Source of the DNA: Acidomonas methanolica | Lineage (GTDB): Bacteria; Pseudomonadota; Alphaproteobacteria; Acetobacterales; Acetobacteraceae | Length of the DNA: 64,000 nt | Reading direction: 5' to 3' | NCBI RefSeq assembly: GCF_004346035.1 | Contig: NZ_SLZN01000005.1 | Location: 1-64,000, forward strand | Shown: positions 1 through 9,382 of the stretch, piece by piece | Position numbering within the stretch: the stretch's first letter is position 1 | Layout: each line of letters begins with the position of its first letter | The notes under the pieces: generated by a model | Database searches by the model: none | Told to the model about the DNA's origin: nothing | The model's input: only the letters and a program-made list of their open reading frames with translations | Made by a program: the position numbers and the translations under genes

Positions 1-110
1 CCTTCCATTCTCTCTCAATCTTCAATTGTCAAAGAACAAAACCAACTTAAAGCCCCTGATTTCACTCAGAAAACCCAGAGAAACCTCAGCCCCCCCTCGT
101 CGGTAGCGGG
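1..110 (-). other. Probable rRNA-operon leader with boxA-like element
   Basis: Read on the minus strand, this edge segment has no open frame and contains GTTCTTTGACA at 37-27, which resembles the boxA antitermination element of rRNA operons (E. coli form TGCTCTTTAACA), followed by an ATTGAAGATTGAGAGAG stretch typical of alphaproteobacterial rrn leaders or spacers. A promoter-like pair lies just upstream at 111-140. I infer that an rRNA operon begins off the left edge in the minus direction. A 16S-23S spacer is the alternative. No rRNA gene sequence itself is visible, so the call rests on the motif and its context. Confidence 0.42.
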
Positions 111-140
111 CTTTTAGCCCCCCCCGGCCCGATCCGTCAA
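111..140 (-). promoter_or_regulatory. Putative rrn-type promoter
   Basis: On the minus strand a -35-like TTGACG (140-135) and a -10-like TAAAAG (116-111) are separated by 18 bases that are almost pure G/C, followed by a GC-rich discriminator. An A/T-rich patch lies immediately upstream, as in UP elements. It reads away from the alpha-glucosidase gene and into the boxA-bearing leader. The -10 match is imperfect, so this is a plausible rather than certain promoter. The rest of the gap to the first gene (141-337) shows no further gene. Confidence 0.35.
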
Positions 141-337
141 CATGAATTTTTCGGGTCCGCCATTCTGTCCGAAACCGAGGCGCCGCAAGGGATTTCAGAC
201 CATTTCACCCCGATTCCCGGCAGCCGGACCCAACATAAATCTTTTGAAATCTTTCTCTTTCCTTCCGCGAAAATAGGTCGCGCGCCTGCAGAACCGCCGA
301 TAGTCTCGACGGGTTGAGCCGTTGAAGGACGCCGCCA

Positions 338-2818
338 ATGACCCGTTTCGCCCTCTCGCAGCGCTTCGCCAACGGCGTGCAGTGCGTTTCCGACACCATC
401 ATGATCGAGGCGCGCGCGCTGACGCCCTCTCTCTGGCGCATCCGTATCGGTGAGGACGCCACCCTCCCGGCGGACGAATCCTGGGCTGTTCCGGCCGAGC
501 GCCGTCACGCCGGCACGACCGTCACGATCGGCGAATCGCCGCAGGGCCTGATCCTGCGGACCGCCGCCTCCCACCTGCATATCGCGACCGCCACCGGCGC
601 GATCACGATCGAGGACACAGAGGGGCGACTGATCCTCGCCGACGCGCAGGATGCGCCGGTCCTCCCCGGCCGGACGGGCTTCGTGCTCGCCAAGCGGTTG
701 AGCCCCGACACGCGACTCTTCGGCCTGGGCGACAAGCCCGGTCGCCTCGATCTGCGCCAGCGCTCCTTCGCCCAATGGACGACGGACAGCTACGCCTTCG
801 AAGCGGGGCAAGACCCGCTCTACAAGGATATCCCTTTCTTCATCGGCTACGAGCGCGGACGCAGCTTCGGCGTCCTGCTCGACAATAGCTGGCGGAAATT
901 CTTCGATTTCGGCGTGTCGGACCCGGAACTGATCCGATTCGGGGCGTTGGGCGGCCCGATCGACTATTACGTGATGACCGGACCGACCCCCGCCGAGGTG
1001 GTCAGCGCCTATGGGTGGCTGACCGGCCTGCCGCCCCTGCCGCCGAAATGGGCGCTGGGCTATCATCACTCCCGCTACTCCTATCAGACGCGCAAGGACG
1101 TGCGGAAACTCGCACGGCGCGCGCGTGAGAAGCGCGTTCCGTCGGATGTGATCTGGCTCGATCTGCATGTCCTGAACGAACGGCGCGCCTTCACCATCGA
1201 CGAGACGGCCTTCCCGAAATTCCGCGCCCTTGTCGAGGAGCTGCATGCCGAGAAATTCCGCATCGTCATGATCGCCGACCTCCATATCGCCCATGTGCCG
1301 GACGGCACCTACCAGCCTTACGCCACGGGGCTGGCGCGGGACGCCTTCGTGCATACCGAACAGGGCGCGCTCTACATCGACGAGGTTTGGCCCGGCCCCT
1401 GCGTGTTTCCGGACTTCACCATGACGACAGCCCGCGTGTGGTGGGGCGATCAGGTGATCGGAAGCGTCACGGAAACGGGCGTGGACGGCATCTGGAACGA
1501 CATGAACGAGCCTGCCGTATTCAACACGCTCGGCACCTTCCGCCCCGAAGTCCGGCATCGCATCGCGACGGAAGGATTCGCCCCGCGCGTCGCGCCTCAT
1601 GCGGAGATCCACAATATTTACGGCATGTTGAATGCGAAGGCGACGCGCGAGGGGCTGCTCAGGATGGCTCCCGACCGACGCCCCTTCGTCATGATGCGCG
1701 CAAGCTACGCGGGCGGCCAGCGCTACGGTGTGACCTGGACGGGCGACAACGTCGCGACATGGGAGCATCTGCGGCTGAGCACGGCCATGCTCCTCAATCT
1801 CGGACTGAGCGGCTTCGCCTTCGCGGGGGTGAATCTCGGCGGATTCGTCGGCAACAGCAATCCAGATCTGCTGACGCGATGGTTGCAGGTGGGCATGTTC
1901 AACCCGATCGCCGACAACCATTCCGATCTCGGCACCGCCGCGCAGGAACCCTGGGTGGATGGAAAGGCCCATCTGCACATCCGCCGCGCCGCGATCGAGA
2001 CGCGCTACCGGTTGCTCCCCTATCTCTACACGCTGGCGGAAGACGCCAGCCGCACCGGGCTGCCCTTCATGCGGCCGCTCTTTCTCGAATTTCCCGAGGC
2101 CGCCGGCGGCTTCGCGCTCGACCGGCAGGCGCCGACGCAGTTCATGGTCGGCGCCGCGCTGATGGTGGCCCCTCCGCCCTATGGCGAGATGCCGGGTGCG
2201 TTCGACGTGCTGCTCCCCCCCGGCGGATGGTATGATTTCTGGACCGGCGCGCGCATCGGGACGGACAGGATCGCCCGCATCACCGGCAATAGCGGCACCA
2301 CGAAGGAACTCGACGCCGATCCGCGCCAGCAATGCCATGTGATCCGCCGCGAGCCGGAGGCCGGACGAATCGCCGTCTTCGCCCGCGCGGGCGCGATTCT
2401 CCCCTCCCATGACGTGATCCAGTCCACGGCGGAAACGCCCTCAGGCCCGCTGCGCCTCGCCATCTATGCCGACACGCACTGCTCGGGCACGCTGTACGAC
2501 GATGACGGCGAGACCCACGCCTTCCGCGACGGGCAGTTCCTGCGCCTCCTCTTCAGCGCGCATTTCGCCGAGGACGACAGCTTCACCGTCACGATCTCGC
2601 GGCAGGAAGGGCAGTATGCGCCCTGGTGGTCGGAGATCGAAGTGACGATCCACGGGCTGGAAACATTCGGCACCCTCGCCGTCAAACCCGGCGGCAAGAT
2701 CAAAGCCGGCTTCGACGCCGACGCGCGGAGCCTGCGCTTCACCCTCCCCGCGACTCCGGAAGGCGTGACGATCAGCGGCACGGGACGGCGGCAGAAAAGC
2801 GCTCCGCCGGAAGATTGA
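338..2818 (+). CDS. Glycoside hydrolase family 31 alpha-glucosidase
   Basis: An 826-residue GH31 enzyme, predicted to release alpha-glucose from the non-reducing ends of alpha-glucosides with retention of configuration. The GH31 nucleophile block is intact (WNDMNEP, Asp388), as is the acid/base block (WTGDN, Asp470). The N-terminal beta-sandwich (about 30-210), the (beta/alpha)8 barrel (about 220-600) and the C-terminal beta domains give the usual family length. No signal peptide is seen, so it is probably cytoplasmic. The ATG at 338 follows a GAAGGA ribosome site. It stands alone, facing a convergent efflux operon across a repeat element. Alpha-xylosidase or transglucosidase activity cannot be excluded from sequence alone. 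Confidence 0.9.
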   Translation: MTRFALSQRFANGVQCVSDTIMIEARALTPSLWRIRIGEDATLPADESWAVPAERRHAGTTVTIGESPQGLILRTAASHLHIATATGAITIEDTEGRLILADAQDAPVLPGRTGFVLAKRLSPDTRLFGLGDKPGRLDLRQRSFAQWTTDSYAFEAGQDPLYKDIPFFIGYERGRSFGVLLDNSWRKFFDFGVSDPELIRFGALGGPIDYYVMTGPTPAEVVSAYGWLTGLPPLPPKWALGYHHSRYSYQTRKDVRKLARRAREKRVPSDVIWLDLHVLNERRAFTIDETAFPKFRALVEELHAEKFRIVMIADLHIAHVPDGTYQPYATGLARDAFVHTEQGALYIDEVWPGPCVFPDFTMTTARVWWGDQVIGSVTETGVDGIWNDMNEPAVFNTLGTFRPEVRHRIATEGFAPRVAPHAEIHNIYGMLNAKATREGLLRMAPDRRPFVMMRASYAGGQRYGVTWTGDNVATWEHLRLSTAMLLNLGLSGFAFAGVNLGGFVGNSNPDLLTRWLQVGMFNPIADNHSDLGTAAQEPWVDGKAHLHIRRAAIETRYRLLPYLYTLAEDASRTGLPFMRPLFLEFPEAAGGFALDRQAPTQFMVGAALMVAPPPYGEMPGAFDVLLPPGGWYDFWTGARIGTDRIARITGNSGTTKELDADPRQQCHVIRREPEAGRIAVFARAGAILPSHDVIQSTAETPSGPLRLAIYADTHCSGTLYDDDGETHAFRDGQFLRLLFSAHFAEDDSFTVTISRQEGQYAPWWSEIEVTIHGLETFGTLAVKPGGKIKAGFDADARSLRFTLPATPEGVTISGTGRRQKSAPPED

Positions 2819-2836
2819 GGCCGGAAAGGCGGTCTT

Positions 2837-2953
2837 GTTCTTTTTTGGAAAAAAGAACCAAAAAACATCTTCGACCTGGCTGCGGAATTTCCCCGGGAAA
2901 CGCCGCAGCCAAAGGATCAAAAGTCTTTTTGCTTCTTTTTCTTCAGAAAAAGA
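2837..2953 (+). repeat. Bipartite intergenic repeat, copy 1
   Basis: A 117-bp element lying between two convergent genes. It has three parts. First, a perfect 10-bp-stem A/T hairpin at 2837-2858 (GTTCTTTTTT against its complement, loop GG). Second, a GC-rich hairpin at 2879-2909 (GCTGCGG pairing with CCGCAGC, with an inner TTTCCC/GGGAAA). Third, a second A/T hairpin at 2934-2953 (TCTTTTTCT against AGAAAAAGA). Related copies lie at 24257-24371, at 8869-8991 in inverted orientation, and in shortened form near 31145-31197. The T-tracts on both sides would allow bidirectional transcription termination here. Confidence 0.7.
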
Positions 2954-2963
2954 TGGCCCCTCG

Positions 2964-4445
2964 TCACAGGATTCTCTCACCGATCGACGGCGCGGGCCGC
3001 GGCGCCGGCATGGCATCCCACCCCCCACCCAGCGCCTTGTAGAGCGTGACCATGTTGGTCATTTGCTGGAGATGGGTGGTAATGGCGCCGAGCTGCGCGG
3101 AATAGAACGTCCTCTGGGCGATGAGCGTCGAGAGATACGGATCGTATCCGGCCTTGAACCGGGTCAGCGCCAGCAGATATTCGCGCCCGCTGGAGGCGGC
3201 GAGCGCATCCTGCGCCTGGCGCTGGCCGACATAGGTTCCCCGCCCGGCCAGCGCGTCCGCTACCTCGCGGAAGGCGGTCTGGATCGTCTTTTCATATTGG
3301 GCGATTTCCTGCCTCTTCCGCGCCTTCGCCTGTTTCAGTTGCGCGGCGAGACGCCCCGCGTCGAAGAGCGGCAGGGTGATCTGCGGCGCGATGTTCCACG
3401 CGCCCATGCCGCTCTGGAACAGACGGGTGATGTTGTTGCTCGCCGTGCCGTTCGCCGCCGTGATCTGGATCTTCGGGAAGAATTCCGCCCGCGCCGCGCC
3501 GATATCGTCATTGGCCGCGCGCAGAGCGCCCTCGGCCGCCAGGATGTCCGGACGGCGGCCGATCATGTCGGACGGAAGACCGGCAGGCACGGCCGGAAAG
3601 GCGACGACATCGGCGAGACCGGCCTTCCCGTCCAGCGCCGTCCTCACCTCCGCCGGCAGCGGCGCGCCGACGAGGAGTTCGAGCTGGTTCACGGCCTGCG
3701 CGCGCTGGCGGGTATAGATCTCCAGATTCGTCTCGGCGTCATGCAGGGCGGTTTCCGCCTCCGCGACGTCGAGTTCCGTCCCCGTCCCGACGGTGCGCGT
3801 GCGCCGGACGAGATCATAGGTGCGCCGCCTGTTCTCCAGAATGCGCCGCGTCACCGCGAGCGCCTCGTTATTGGCCACACAGTCCAGCATCGCCGCCGAG
3901 ACGCTCGCGATCACGCTCAGCCTCATGCTCTCGCGGTTCAGTTCGTCCGACATGTATCGGTCGAAGGCCGCCCGTGAGGCGCTGCGGATTCGCCCCCAGA
4001 GATCGACCTCATAGGCCGAGACTCCGAAGCCGACCGCGTATTCCCGCAGAAAAAACGCCCCGCCCCGGTTGCCCGAGAGGCTGTAGGTGCCGGCATAGAG
4101 CTTCTCGACATTCGCCAGCGCTCCGCCGTTCAGAGTGGGAAACAGCGCGGCGTTCTCGATATCGAACTGCGCGCTGGACGCCGCGACCTGATGCTGCGCG
4201 ATCCGCAGATCCCGGTTGTTCTCCAGCGCCAGCGCGATGAGACGCTGCATGACGGGATCGCGATAGAATCGTTTCCAGTCGTCGAGCCCCTCCGACGCCG
4301 CATCGGCAGAGTCCGCGCCATAGGCCTGCCCCTGCGGCCAGGCGGCGGAGACCGGCGCGACCGGCCGCCGATAGGTCGGGATCATCGTGCAGCCGCCCAG
4401 AAACAGCGCGGCGGCAAGGAGGGAGCGGAACATGATCCGTCTCAC
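2964..4445 (-). CDS. RND efflux outer-membrane lipoprotein, NodT family
   Basis: Outer-membrane channel of a tripartite resistance-nodulation-division pump (OprM/NodT type, 493 residues). It begins with a lipoprotein signal peptide ending in LGGC, so Cys19 is the predicted lipidated residue. The rest shows the two-fold repeated outer-membrane-efflux domain, with long helical segments that build the periplasmic tunnel. The GTG at 4445 lies 1 base past the adaptor stop and has GAGGGGG upstream. An ATG four codons later (4433) is an alternative. It is last in the operon pump-adaptor-channel. The substrate is unknown. Confidence 0.9.
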   Translation of the reverse strand: MRRIMFRSLLAAALFLGGCTMIPTYRRPVAPVSAAWPQGQAYGADSADAASEGLDDWKRFYRDPVMQRLIALALENNRDLRIAQHQVAASSAQFDIENAALFPTLNGGALANVEKLYAGTYSLSGNRGGAFFLREYAVGFGVSAYEVDLWGRIRSASRAAFDRYMSDELNRESMRLSVIASVSAAMLDCVANNEALAVTRRILENRRRTYDLVRRTRTVGTGTELDVAEAETALHDAETNLEIYTRQRAQAVNQLELLVGAPLPAEVRTALDGKAGLADVVAFPAVPAGLPSDMIGRRPDILAAEGALRAANDDIGAARAEFFPKIQITAANGTASNNITRLFQSGMGAWNIAPQITLPLFDAGRLAAQLKQAKARKRQEIAQYEKTIQTAFREVADALAGRGTYVGQRQAQDALAASSGREYLLALTRFKAGYDPYLSTLIAQRTFYSAQLGAITTHLQQMTNMVTLYKALGGGWDAMPAPRPAPSIGERIL

Positions 4446-4446
4446 G

Positions 4447-5625
4447 TCACGCCCCCTCGCCCGGTCCGCCGGCGAGCGGCGCGACGACGCTGCCCTCCCG
4501 CAGGGAGGACGGCGGATGGATGATCAGGCGGCTGCCGTCGGGCAGGCCGTCCTTCACCTCCAGCCGGTCGCCGAAATCGCGGCCGACCGCGACCTTGCGC
4601 AGCCGCACATGGTTTGCGGGGTCGACGGTGGCGACGGACAATCCGTCCGCCTCGTAGATCAGCGCCTCCGACGGGATCAGGATGGTCGGCGACGGACGCG
4701 GCATGGCGAAATGAATGGTCGCATAAAGCCCCGCCTTCAGCCGCCCGTCACGATTGTCGAGGTCGATCTCGACGGGCAGCATGCGGCTGCCTTCCTCCAG
4801 CGCGAAGCCGGTCCGCGCGACGACGCCGGAGAAACGCTCCCGCGGCCGGTCGGGCACGGAGATCTCGACCGGCATCCCGTCGGAGACGCCCGGAACCTCC
4901 CCCTGAGGCACATGGACGCGCACGCGCAGCGTGTCGGTGCGGGCGACGACGAAGAGGGGGGCGGCCTGCGGGTTGTCGGCGCTCACGAGATCGCCCGCCT
5001 CGACACGCCGCGCCGTCACCACGCCGTCGAAGGGCGCGGTGACGGTCGTATAGTCGCGGCGTTGCGCGATCTCCGCAAGGGCGGCGTCGGCCGCCGCCTG
5101 CTCCGCCGCGCGCTCCTGCTGCGTGAGGCGATCCACGTCGAAATTCTGCTCGCTGACCGCCCCGCCGCCGACGAGACCGCGCGAGCGCCGGGCCGTGATG
5201 CGCGCGAGTTGCAGATTGGCGCGGGCCTGCGCCAGAGCCGCCTCGGCGCGCGCGACCTGCCGGTCCAGCTCCGGCGCGCGGATGACCGCCAGAACCTGGC
5301 CGGCCTTGACCGGCGTCCCGATATCGACGAAGCGCCGCGCGACATAGCCCGAGGCCCGCGCGCCGATGGCGGCCGTCTCGAACGGCGCGGTCTCGCCCGG
5401 CAGGTCGAGGGAGACGGGCTCCGCATCGGCGCGCACGATCATCACCCGGACCTCGGGCACCTGCGCGAGCCTCTGCGCGGCGAGAGCGCGGACGGCGGCT
5501 CCCCGTTCGACATGGAGATAGGCGCCATATCCGAGCAGGAGGACCATGCCGATCCCGATGAACGGGGCCAAGGGACGGCCACCCCGCACTGCGGCATCAG
5601 GGGCGGGAGGAACGGTGTCAGACAT
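4447..5625 (-). CDS. RND efflux periplasmic adaptor subunit
   Basis: Membrane fusion protein (HlyD/AcrA type, about 392 residues) that links the inner-membrane pump to the outer-membrane channel. One N-terminal membrane anchor (LAPFIGIGMVLLLGYGAYL) is followed by a lipoyl-like half (GYVARRFVDIGTPVKAGQ), an alpha-hairpin with a coiled-coil region, the second lipoyl half (APFDGVVTARRVEAGDLV), and beta-barrel and membrane-proximal domains. GGAGG sits nine bases before the ATG at 5625, which is why I prefer it to the ATG at 5631. Its start overlaps the end of the pump gene by a few bases, indicating translational coupling. Confidence 0.9.
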   Translation of the reverse strand: MSDTVPPAPDAAVRGGRPLAPFIGIGMVLLLGYGAYLHVERGAAVRALAAQRLAQVPEVRVMIVRADAEPVSLDLPGETAPFETAAIGARASGYVARRFVDIGTPVKAGQVLAVIRAPELDRQVARAEAALAQARANLQLARITARRSRGLVGGGAVSEQNFDVDRLTQQERAAEQAAADAALAEIAQRRDYTTVTAPFDGVVTARRVEAGDLVSADNPQAAPLFVVARTDTLRVRVHVPQGEVPGVSDGMPVEISVPDRPRERFSGVVARTGFALEEGSRMLPVEIDLDNRDGRLKAGLYATIHFAMPRPSPTILIPSEALIYEADGLSVATVDPANHVRLRKVAVGRDFGDRLEVKDGLPDGSRLIIHPPSSLREGSVVAPLAGGPGEGA

Positions 5626-8600
5626 TGGCATAATCCTCCAGGATACGACTCTCCTTCCGGCGGAGACGGCTGTAGAGCCAGGGCACGACGAACAGGGTGG
5701 CGCAGGTTCCGGCGAGCAGCCCGCCGATCACGGCGCGGCCCAGCGGCGCGTTCTGCTCGCCTCCCTCGCCGAGGCCGAGCGACATCGGCAACATGCCGAT
5801 CACCATGGCGAGCGAGGTCATCAGGATCGGCCTCAGCCGCGCGCGTCCCGCCGCGACCGCGGCCTCGGCGGCGGTCATCCCGAGCGCCCGGCTTTCCTTG
5901 GCGAAGGTGACGAGCAGGATGGAGTTCGCGCTCGCCACGCCCACGCTCATGATCGCGCCCATGAGCGAGGGGACGGAAAACGTCGTCCCGGTGACGAAGA
6001 GCATGAAGACGATGCCGCACATCGCGCCCGGCAGGCCGAGAACCACGACGAACGGATCGGTGAAGGACTGGAAGTTGATGACCATGAGCAGGTAGACGGC
6101 GATCGCCGCCACCCCCAGCCCGATTTCCAGCCGCCCGAAAGCCGAGCGCATGCTCTCGATCTGCCCCTGGATGACGACCGTGTTGCCGGGCGACAGCTCG
6201 GCGCGGTGACGGTCCACCACCTTGTCGATGGCGCGGGCGATCGAACCCAGATCGCGCCCCTCCACGCTCGCGTCGAGATCGAGCGTCGGCTGGATGTTGC
6301 TGTGGGAGATGACGTTCTGGCCGACGCCGCGCCGGATCGCCGCGACATTGCCGAGCAGCGCCGGAGCGGCCGCCACGCCGGACGCATCCTTGATGACGGT
6401 GTCGCGCAGGTCGCCGAGGCCGTTGATCCGGTATTGCGGCGTCTGCACCGCCAGCGGATACTGGATGCCGGTATCGGGCGCGACCCAGAAATTCGGCGTC
6501 ACCGTGTTCGACGACGCGAGCGAGACCATGACGTTCTGCGCGACGTCGTTCATCGTCAGGCCGAGATCGAGCGCGCGCTGGCGGTCGATGGCGAGCCGAA
6601 GCTCGGGCGCGGCGAGCTGCTGATGGAGATGCACGTCCACGAGGCCGGGAATGCGCGCGATCCCGTCGCGTATCTCCGCCATCACCTTGCGGTTCGTCAT
6701 GACGTCATAGCCCGCGATACGGATATCGACCTGAGCCGGGATGCCGAAATTCAGAATCTGGGTCACGATGTCGGCGGGCTGGAAGTAGAACACGCTCTCC
6801 GGGAAGCGGCGCGCCAGCTCCGTGCGCAGCTTCCGGACATAGTCCGCCGTCGGCCGGTGGTTTTCCCTGAGCGCGACCATGATCTGCCCGTCATTGGGCC
6901 CGATCGTCGTGCCGTCGTCGAACGGCATCGAGTAGCGGAACGGAATGCCGATATTGTCGAGGATCAGCCTGCGCTCGCTGTCCGGGACCGTCCCGCGGAT
7001 CACGTCCTCGACCTGGTCGAAGAGCCGCTCCGTCGTTTCGATGCGCGTCCCCGCCGGAGCGCGGACATGCAGCTTGAACTCCCCCGCATCGATGGAGGGG
7101 AAGAAATCCTGCCCCACCTGCGTCGCCAGACCGAGCGCGACGAGACCGACCGCCAGACCCAGCGCCGGAATCTTCCACGGGCTGGCGACGAGCGCACCCA
7201 GCCGACGGACATAGCCGTCCCTGAAACGCTCGAAGCGTGCGTCGAACCACTGCCCGAAACGCGCGAGGCGATCGGGGCCGAGCCCGGCGTCCCGCCGCCG
7301 CGCCACCTGACGTTCCTCCGCCTTCAGCAGCATGGCCGCGAAGATCGGCACCAGCGTGCGGCTGATCGCGTAGGAGGCGAGCATCGCATAGACCACCGCC
7401 AGCGCCATCGGCGTGAACAGGAACCGCGCCGGCCCGACGAGAAACTCGACCGAGACGAAGACGCAGGAGATCGCCAGCGTCGAGACCAGCGTCGGCAGCG
7501 CGATGCCCGCCGCCCCGTCGAGCACCGCGAGGCGCAGATCCGCGCCGTCATGGCGGAGGCGATGGATGTTCTCGATCGTCACCGTCGCATCGTCCACCAG
7601 AATGCCGACGGATAGCGCGAGCCCGCCGAGCGTCATGAGGTTCAGGGTCTGTCCCGTGGCGGCGAGGATGGCGATGGAAGACAGGATGGCGAGCGGGATG
7701 GAGACGGCGACGATCAGCGTCGAGCGCCAGCTCGCCAGGAAGGCGAGAATCATCGCCGCCGTGAGCAGCCCCGCGATCACGGCCTCGGACGCGACGCCCG
7801 AGATCGCGGCCTTGACGAAGACGGACTGGTCGAACAGCTCCTCGATCTTCATGCCCGGCGGGGCGGCCGCCCGCGTGACGGGCAGCACGGTGTTGCGAAT
7901 GGCGTTCACCACGTCGAGCGTGGAGGCGTTGCCCGCCTTCATGATCGACAGCAGGACCGAGCGCCGCCCCTCGCGCCGCACGACGTTCTGCTGCACCGCC
8001 GTGCCGTCCCGGACGGTCGCGACATCGGCCACGCGGATGATCGCGCCGGTCTTCGGGTCGCGCTTGAGCGGCACCTCGTTGAGCTGCCGGGCGATGTCCG
8101 GCATGCCGTTCATGCGCACATCATATTGCGTGGGGCCGAACTTCACCGTTCCGGCGGGCAGCGTGAGGTTCTGGACGTTCATGGCGTTGGAGACGTCCAG
8201 CGGCGTCAGCCCGACGCCCGCGAGCTTGCGCGCGTCGATATCGACCATGACCTGACGGATCTTCCCGCCATAGGGCGGCGGGAGCATCGTGCCCGGAATG
8301 GGCGCGAGTTGCTGGCGGACGCGATAGACGCCGTAGTCGTACAACTCGCTTTCCGTCAGCTTCTCCGAGGACAGGGAAAGCTGGAGCACGGGCACGCTGG
8401 AGGCGCTGTACTGCATGATGATCGGCGGCTGAACGCCGGGCGGCAGGAAGGCGCGGATCGAGTTGGTCGCCGAGACCGTCTGGGCCACGGCGAGATCGAC
8501 GTTCACGCCGGGCTGGAAATAGAGTTTTTGCAGCACCAGCCCGGGCGTGGTCTGGCTCTCGATGTCGCGCAGATTATTGACGAAGAAACTCTCGGAGAAC

Positions 8601-8803
8601 TCCGTGTAGGTGCTGATGCGCTTCTCGGTCTCCGCGGCGTCGAGCCCGTCATAATACCAGACGACGGTCACGACCGGGATGTCGATCGTGGGGAAGATGT
8701 CCGTCGGCGTGCGGAGGACCGCCGTGACGCCGAGGAGCAGGATCAGGACGCCCGCGACCAGAAAAGTATACGGCCGCCGAAGCGCGAATGCGACGATACC
8801 CAT
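5618..8803 (-). CDS. RND efflux transporter, inner-membrane pump (AcrB/MdtB type)
   Basis: A 1061-residue hydrophobe/amphiphile efflux pump that uses the proton gradient to export lipophilic compounds. The N-terminal helix (RRPYTFLVAGVLILLLG), two large periplasmic loops, twelve predicted membrane segments and the TM4 motif LSVGILVDDATVTIENIHRL with its paired Asp proton-relay residues are all visible. It is the first gene of the pump-adaptor-channel operon and is transcribed away from an AraC-type regulator. The 579-bp divergent region carries repeated operator-like sites. The substrate cannot be told from the sequence. Confidence 0.92.
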   Translation of the reverse strand: MGIVAFALRRPYTFLVAGVLILLLGVTAVLRTPTDIFPTIDIPVVTVVWYYDGLDAAETEKRISTYTEFSESFFVNNLRDIESQTTPGLVLQKLYFQPGVNVDLAVAQTVSATNSIRAFLPPGVQPPIIMQYSASSVPVLQLSLSSEKLTESELYDYGVYRVRQQLAPIPGTMLPPPYGGKIRQVMVDIDARKLAGVGLTPLDVSNAMNVQNLTLPAGTVKFGPTQYDVRMNGMPDIARQLNEVPLKRDPKTGAIIRVADVATVRDGTAVQQNVVRREGRRSVLLSIMKAGNASTLDVVNAIRNTVLPVTRAAAPPGMKIEELFDQSVFVKAAISGVASEAVIAGLLTAAMILAFLASWRSTLIVAVSIPLAILSSIAILAATGQTLNLMTLGGLALSVGILVDDATVTIENIHRLRHDGADLRLAVLDGAAGIALPTLVSTLAISCVFVSVEFLVGPARFLFTPMALAVVYAMLASYAISRTLVPIFAAMLLKAEERQVARRRDAGLGPDRLARFGQWFDARFERFRDGYVRRLGALVASPWKIPALGLAVGLVALGLATQVGQDFFPSIDAGEFKLHVRAPAGTRIETTERLFDQVEDVIRGTVPDSERRLILDNIGIPFRYSMPFDDGTTIGPNDGQIMVALRENHRPTADYVRKLRTELARRFPESVFYFQPADIVTQILNFGIPAQVDIRIAGYDVMTNRKVMAEIRDGIARIPGLVDVHLHQQLAAPELRLAIDRQRALDLGLTMNDVAQNVMVSLASSNTVTPNFWVAPDTGIQYPLAVQTPQYRINGLGDLRDTVIKDASGVAAAPALLGNVAAIRRGVGQNVISHSNIQPTLDLDASVEGRDLGSIARAIDKVVDRHRAELSPGNTVVIQGQIESMRSAFGRLEIGLGVAAIAVYLLMVINFQSFTDPFVVVLGLPGAMCGIVFMLFVTGTTFSVPSLMGAIMSVGVASANSILLVTFAKESRALGMTAAEAAVAAGRARLRPILMTSLAMVIGMLPMSLGLGEGGEQNAPLGRAVIGGLLAGTCATLFVVPWLYSRLRRKESRILEDYANV

Positions 8804-8868
8804 TGGAAGTCTCTATCCGGAGGATGTTACGAATGGCACAGGCGACCGGAAGCGGCCGCCGAGGCGGT

Positions 8869-8991
8869 CTTCCTTCCTTTTCCGAAGAAAAGGCGCGAAA
8901 AGACGCCGATCGGTCAGCTGCGGCGTTTCACCGGGACGCCCCAAGGTGAAGCCGGACAGACTTTCCGGTTCTTTTTTTCAAAACGAAGAGC
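8869..8991 (-). repeat. Bipartite intergenic repeat, inverted diverged copy
   Basis: Read on the minus strand, this segment aligns with the copy at 2837-2953. It has an A-tract ending AAAGAACC, a GC-rich core containing GAAACGCCGCAGC, then GATC, GTCTTTT, and a terminal CTTTTCTTC/GGAAAAGG hairpin. It is more diverged than the other full copy. It sits upstream of the RND pump gene, within the leader side of the divergent AraC/RND intergenic region, so a terminator-like or attenuating effect on the pump transcript is possible. Confidence 0.5.
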
Positions 8992-9074
8992 AGGACCGGA
9001 TGCCGGCAAGGGCTCGATACCTGCTTCATGGTCATGACAGCCTCCGGCAGCTCGACAGCGCCGGCGACGCTTCG

Positions 9075-9145
9075 GGTCGGATCATGCAAGACGCACCCCG
9101 AAACGCGGTAGAGCGATCCACCCATATCCTTGCATGATCCGACCT
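9075..9145. promoter_or_regulatory. Operator-like inverted repeat, RND side
   Basis: A perfect 16-bp inverted repeat: GGTCGGATCATGCAAG at 9075-9090 and its complement at 9129-9144, with a 38-bp spacer. The right arm is part of a 32-bp unit (9114-9145) that recurs at 9265-9296 and holds two GATCC half-sites 21 bp apart, i.e. on the same face of the helix, as AraC-family dimers prefer. Its position between the pump operon and the AraC gene suggests a regulator-binding site for the pump promoter. Confidence 0.55.
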
Positions 9146-9264
9146 GAACGTCACCCCGGCATGACGTCCGGGGCGAGACGAACGACGCCGATACCGCCTG
9201 AATACGCTGCATTTCCTCATCGCGTTGCTCATGCGGAGCGATCCCCCCGCCGCGCCGGATAGAA

Positions 9265-9296
9265 CGATCCCGCCATATTATTGCACGATCCGACTT
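9265..9296. promoter_or_regulatory. Operator-like direct repeat, AraC side
   Basis: Second copy of the 32-bp unit found at 9114-9145, same orientation, about 24 of 32 positions identical (CGATCC..CCATAT..TTGCA.GATCCGAC). It contains CGATCC at 9265 and again at 9286, a 21-bp periodicity. It lies about 87 bp upstream of the AraC-type gene, with a TATGAT -10-like box at 9337-9342 between them. Autoregulation by the encoded AraC protein is the simplest reading. The rest of the 8804-9382 gap holds no recognisable gene. Confidence 0.5.
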
Positions 9297-9382
9297 CCAC
9301 CCGAGATTTCACCTGCTGGCTGGATCAGGCATGCCCTATGATGCGCGGAACGAACCCGCCATCATGAACTCCGGAGAACATC

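Noticed and set aside
137-2410. 757-codon minus-strand open frame opposite the alpha-glucosidase
   Set aside because: It is a GC-rich shadow: the plus strand has full GH31 motifs and a ribosome site, while this frame has Arg/His/Gly-rich low-complexity sequence and no recognisable domain.
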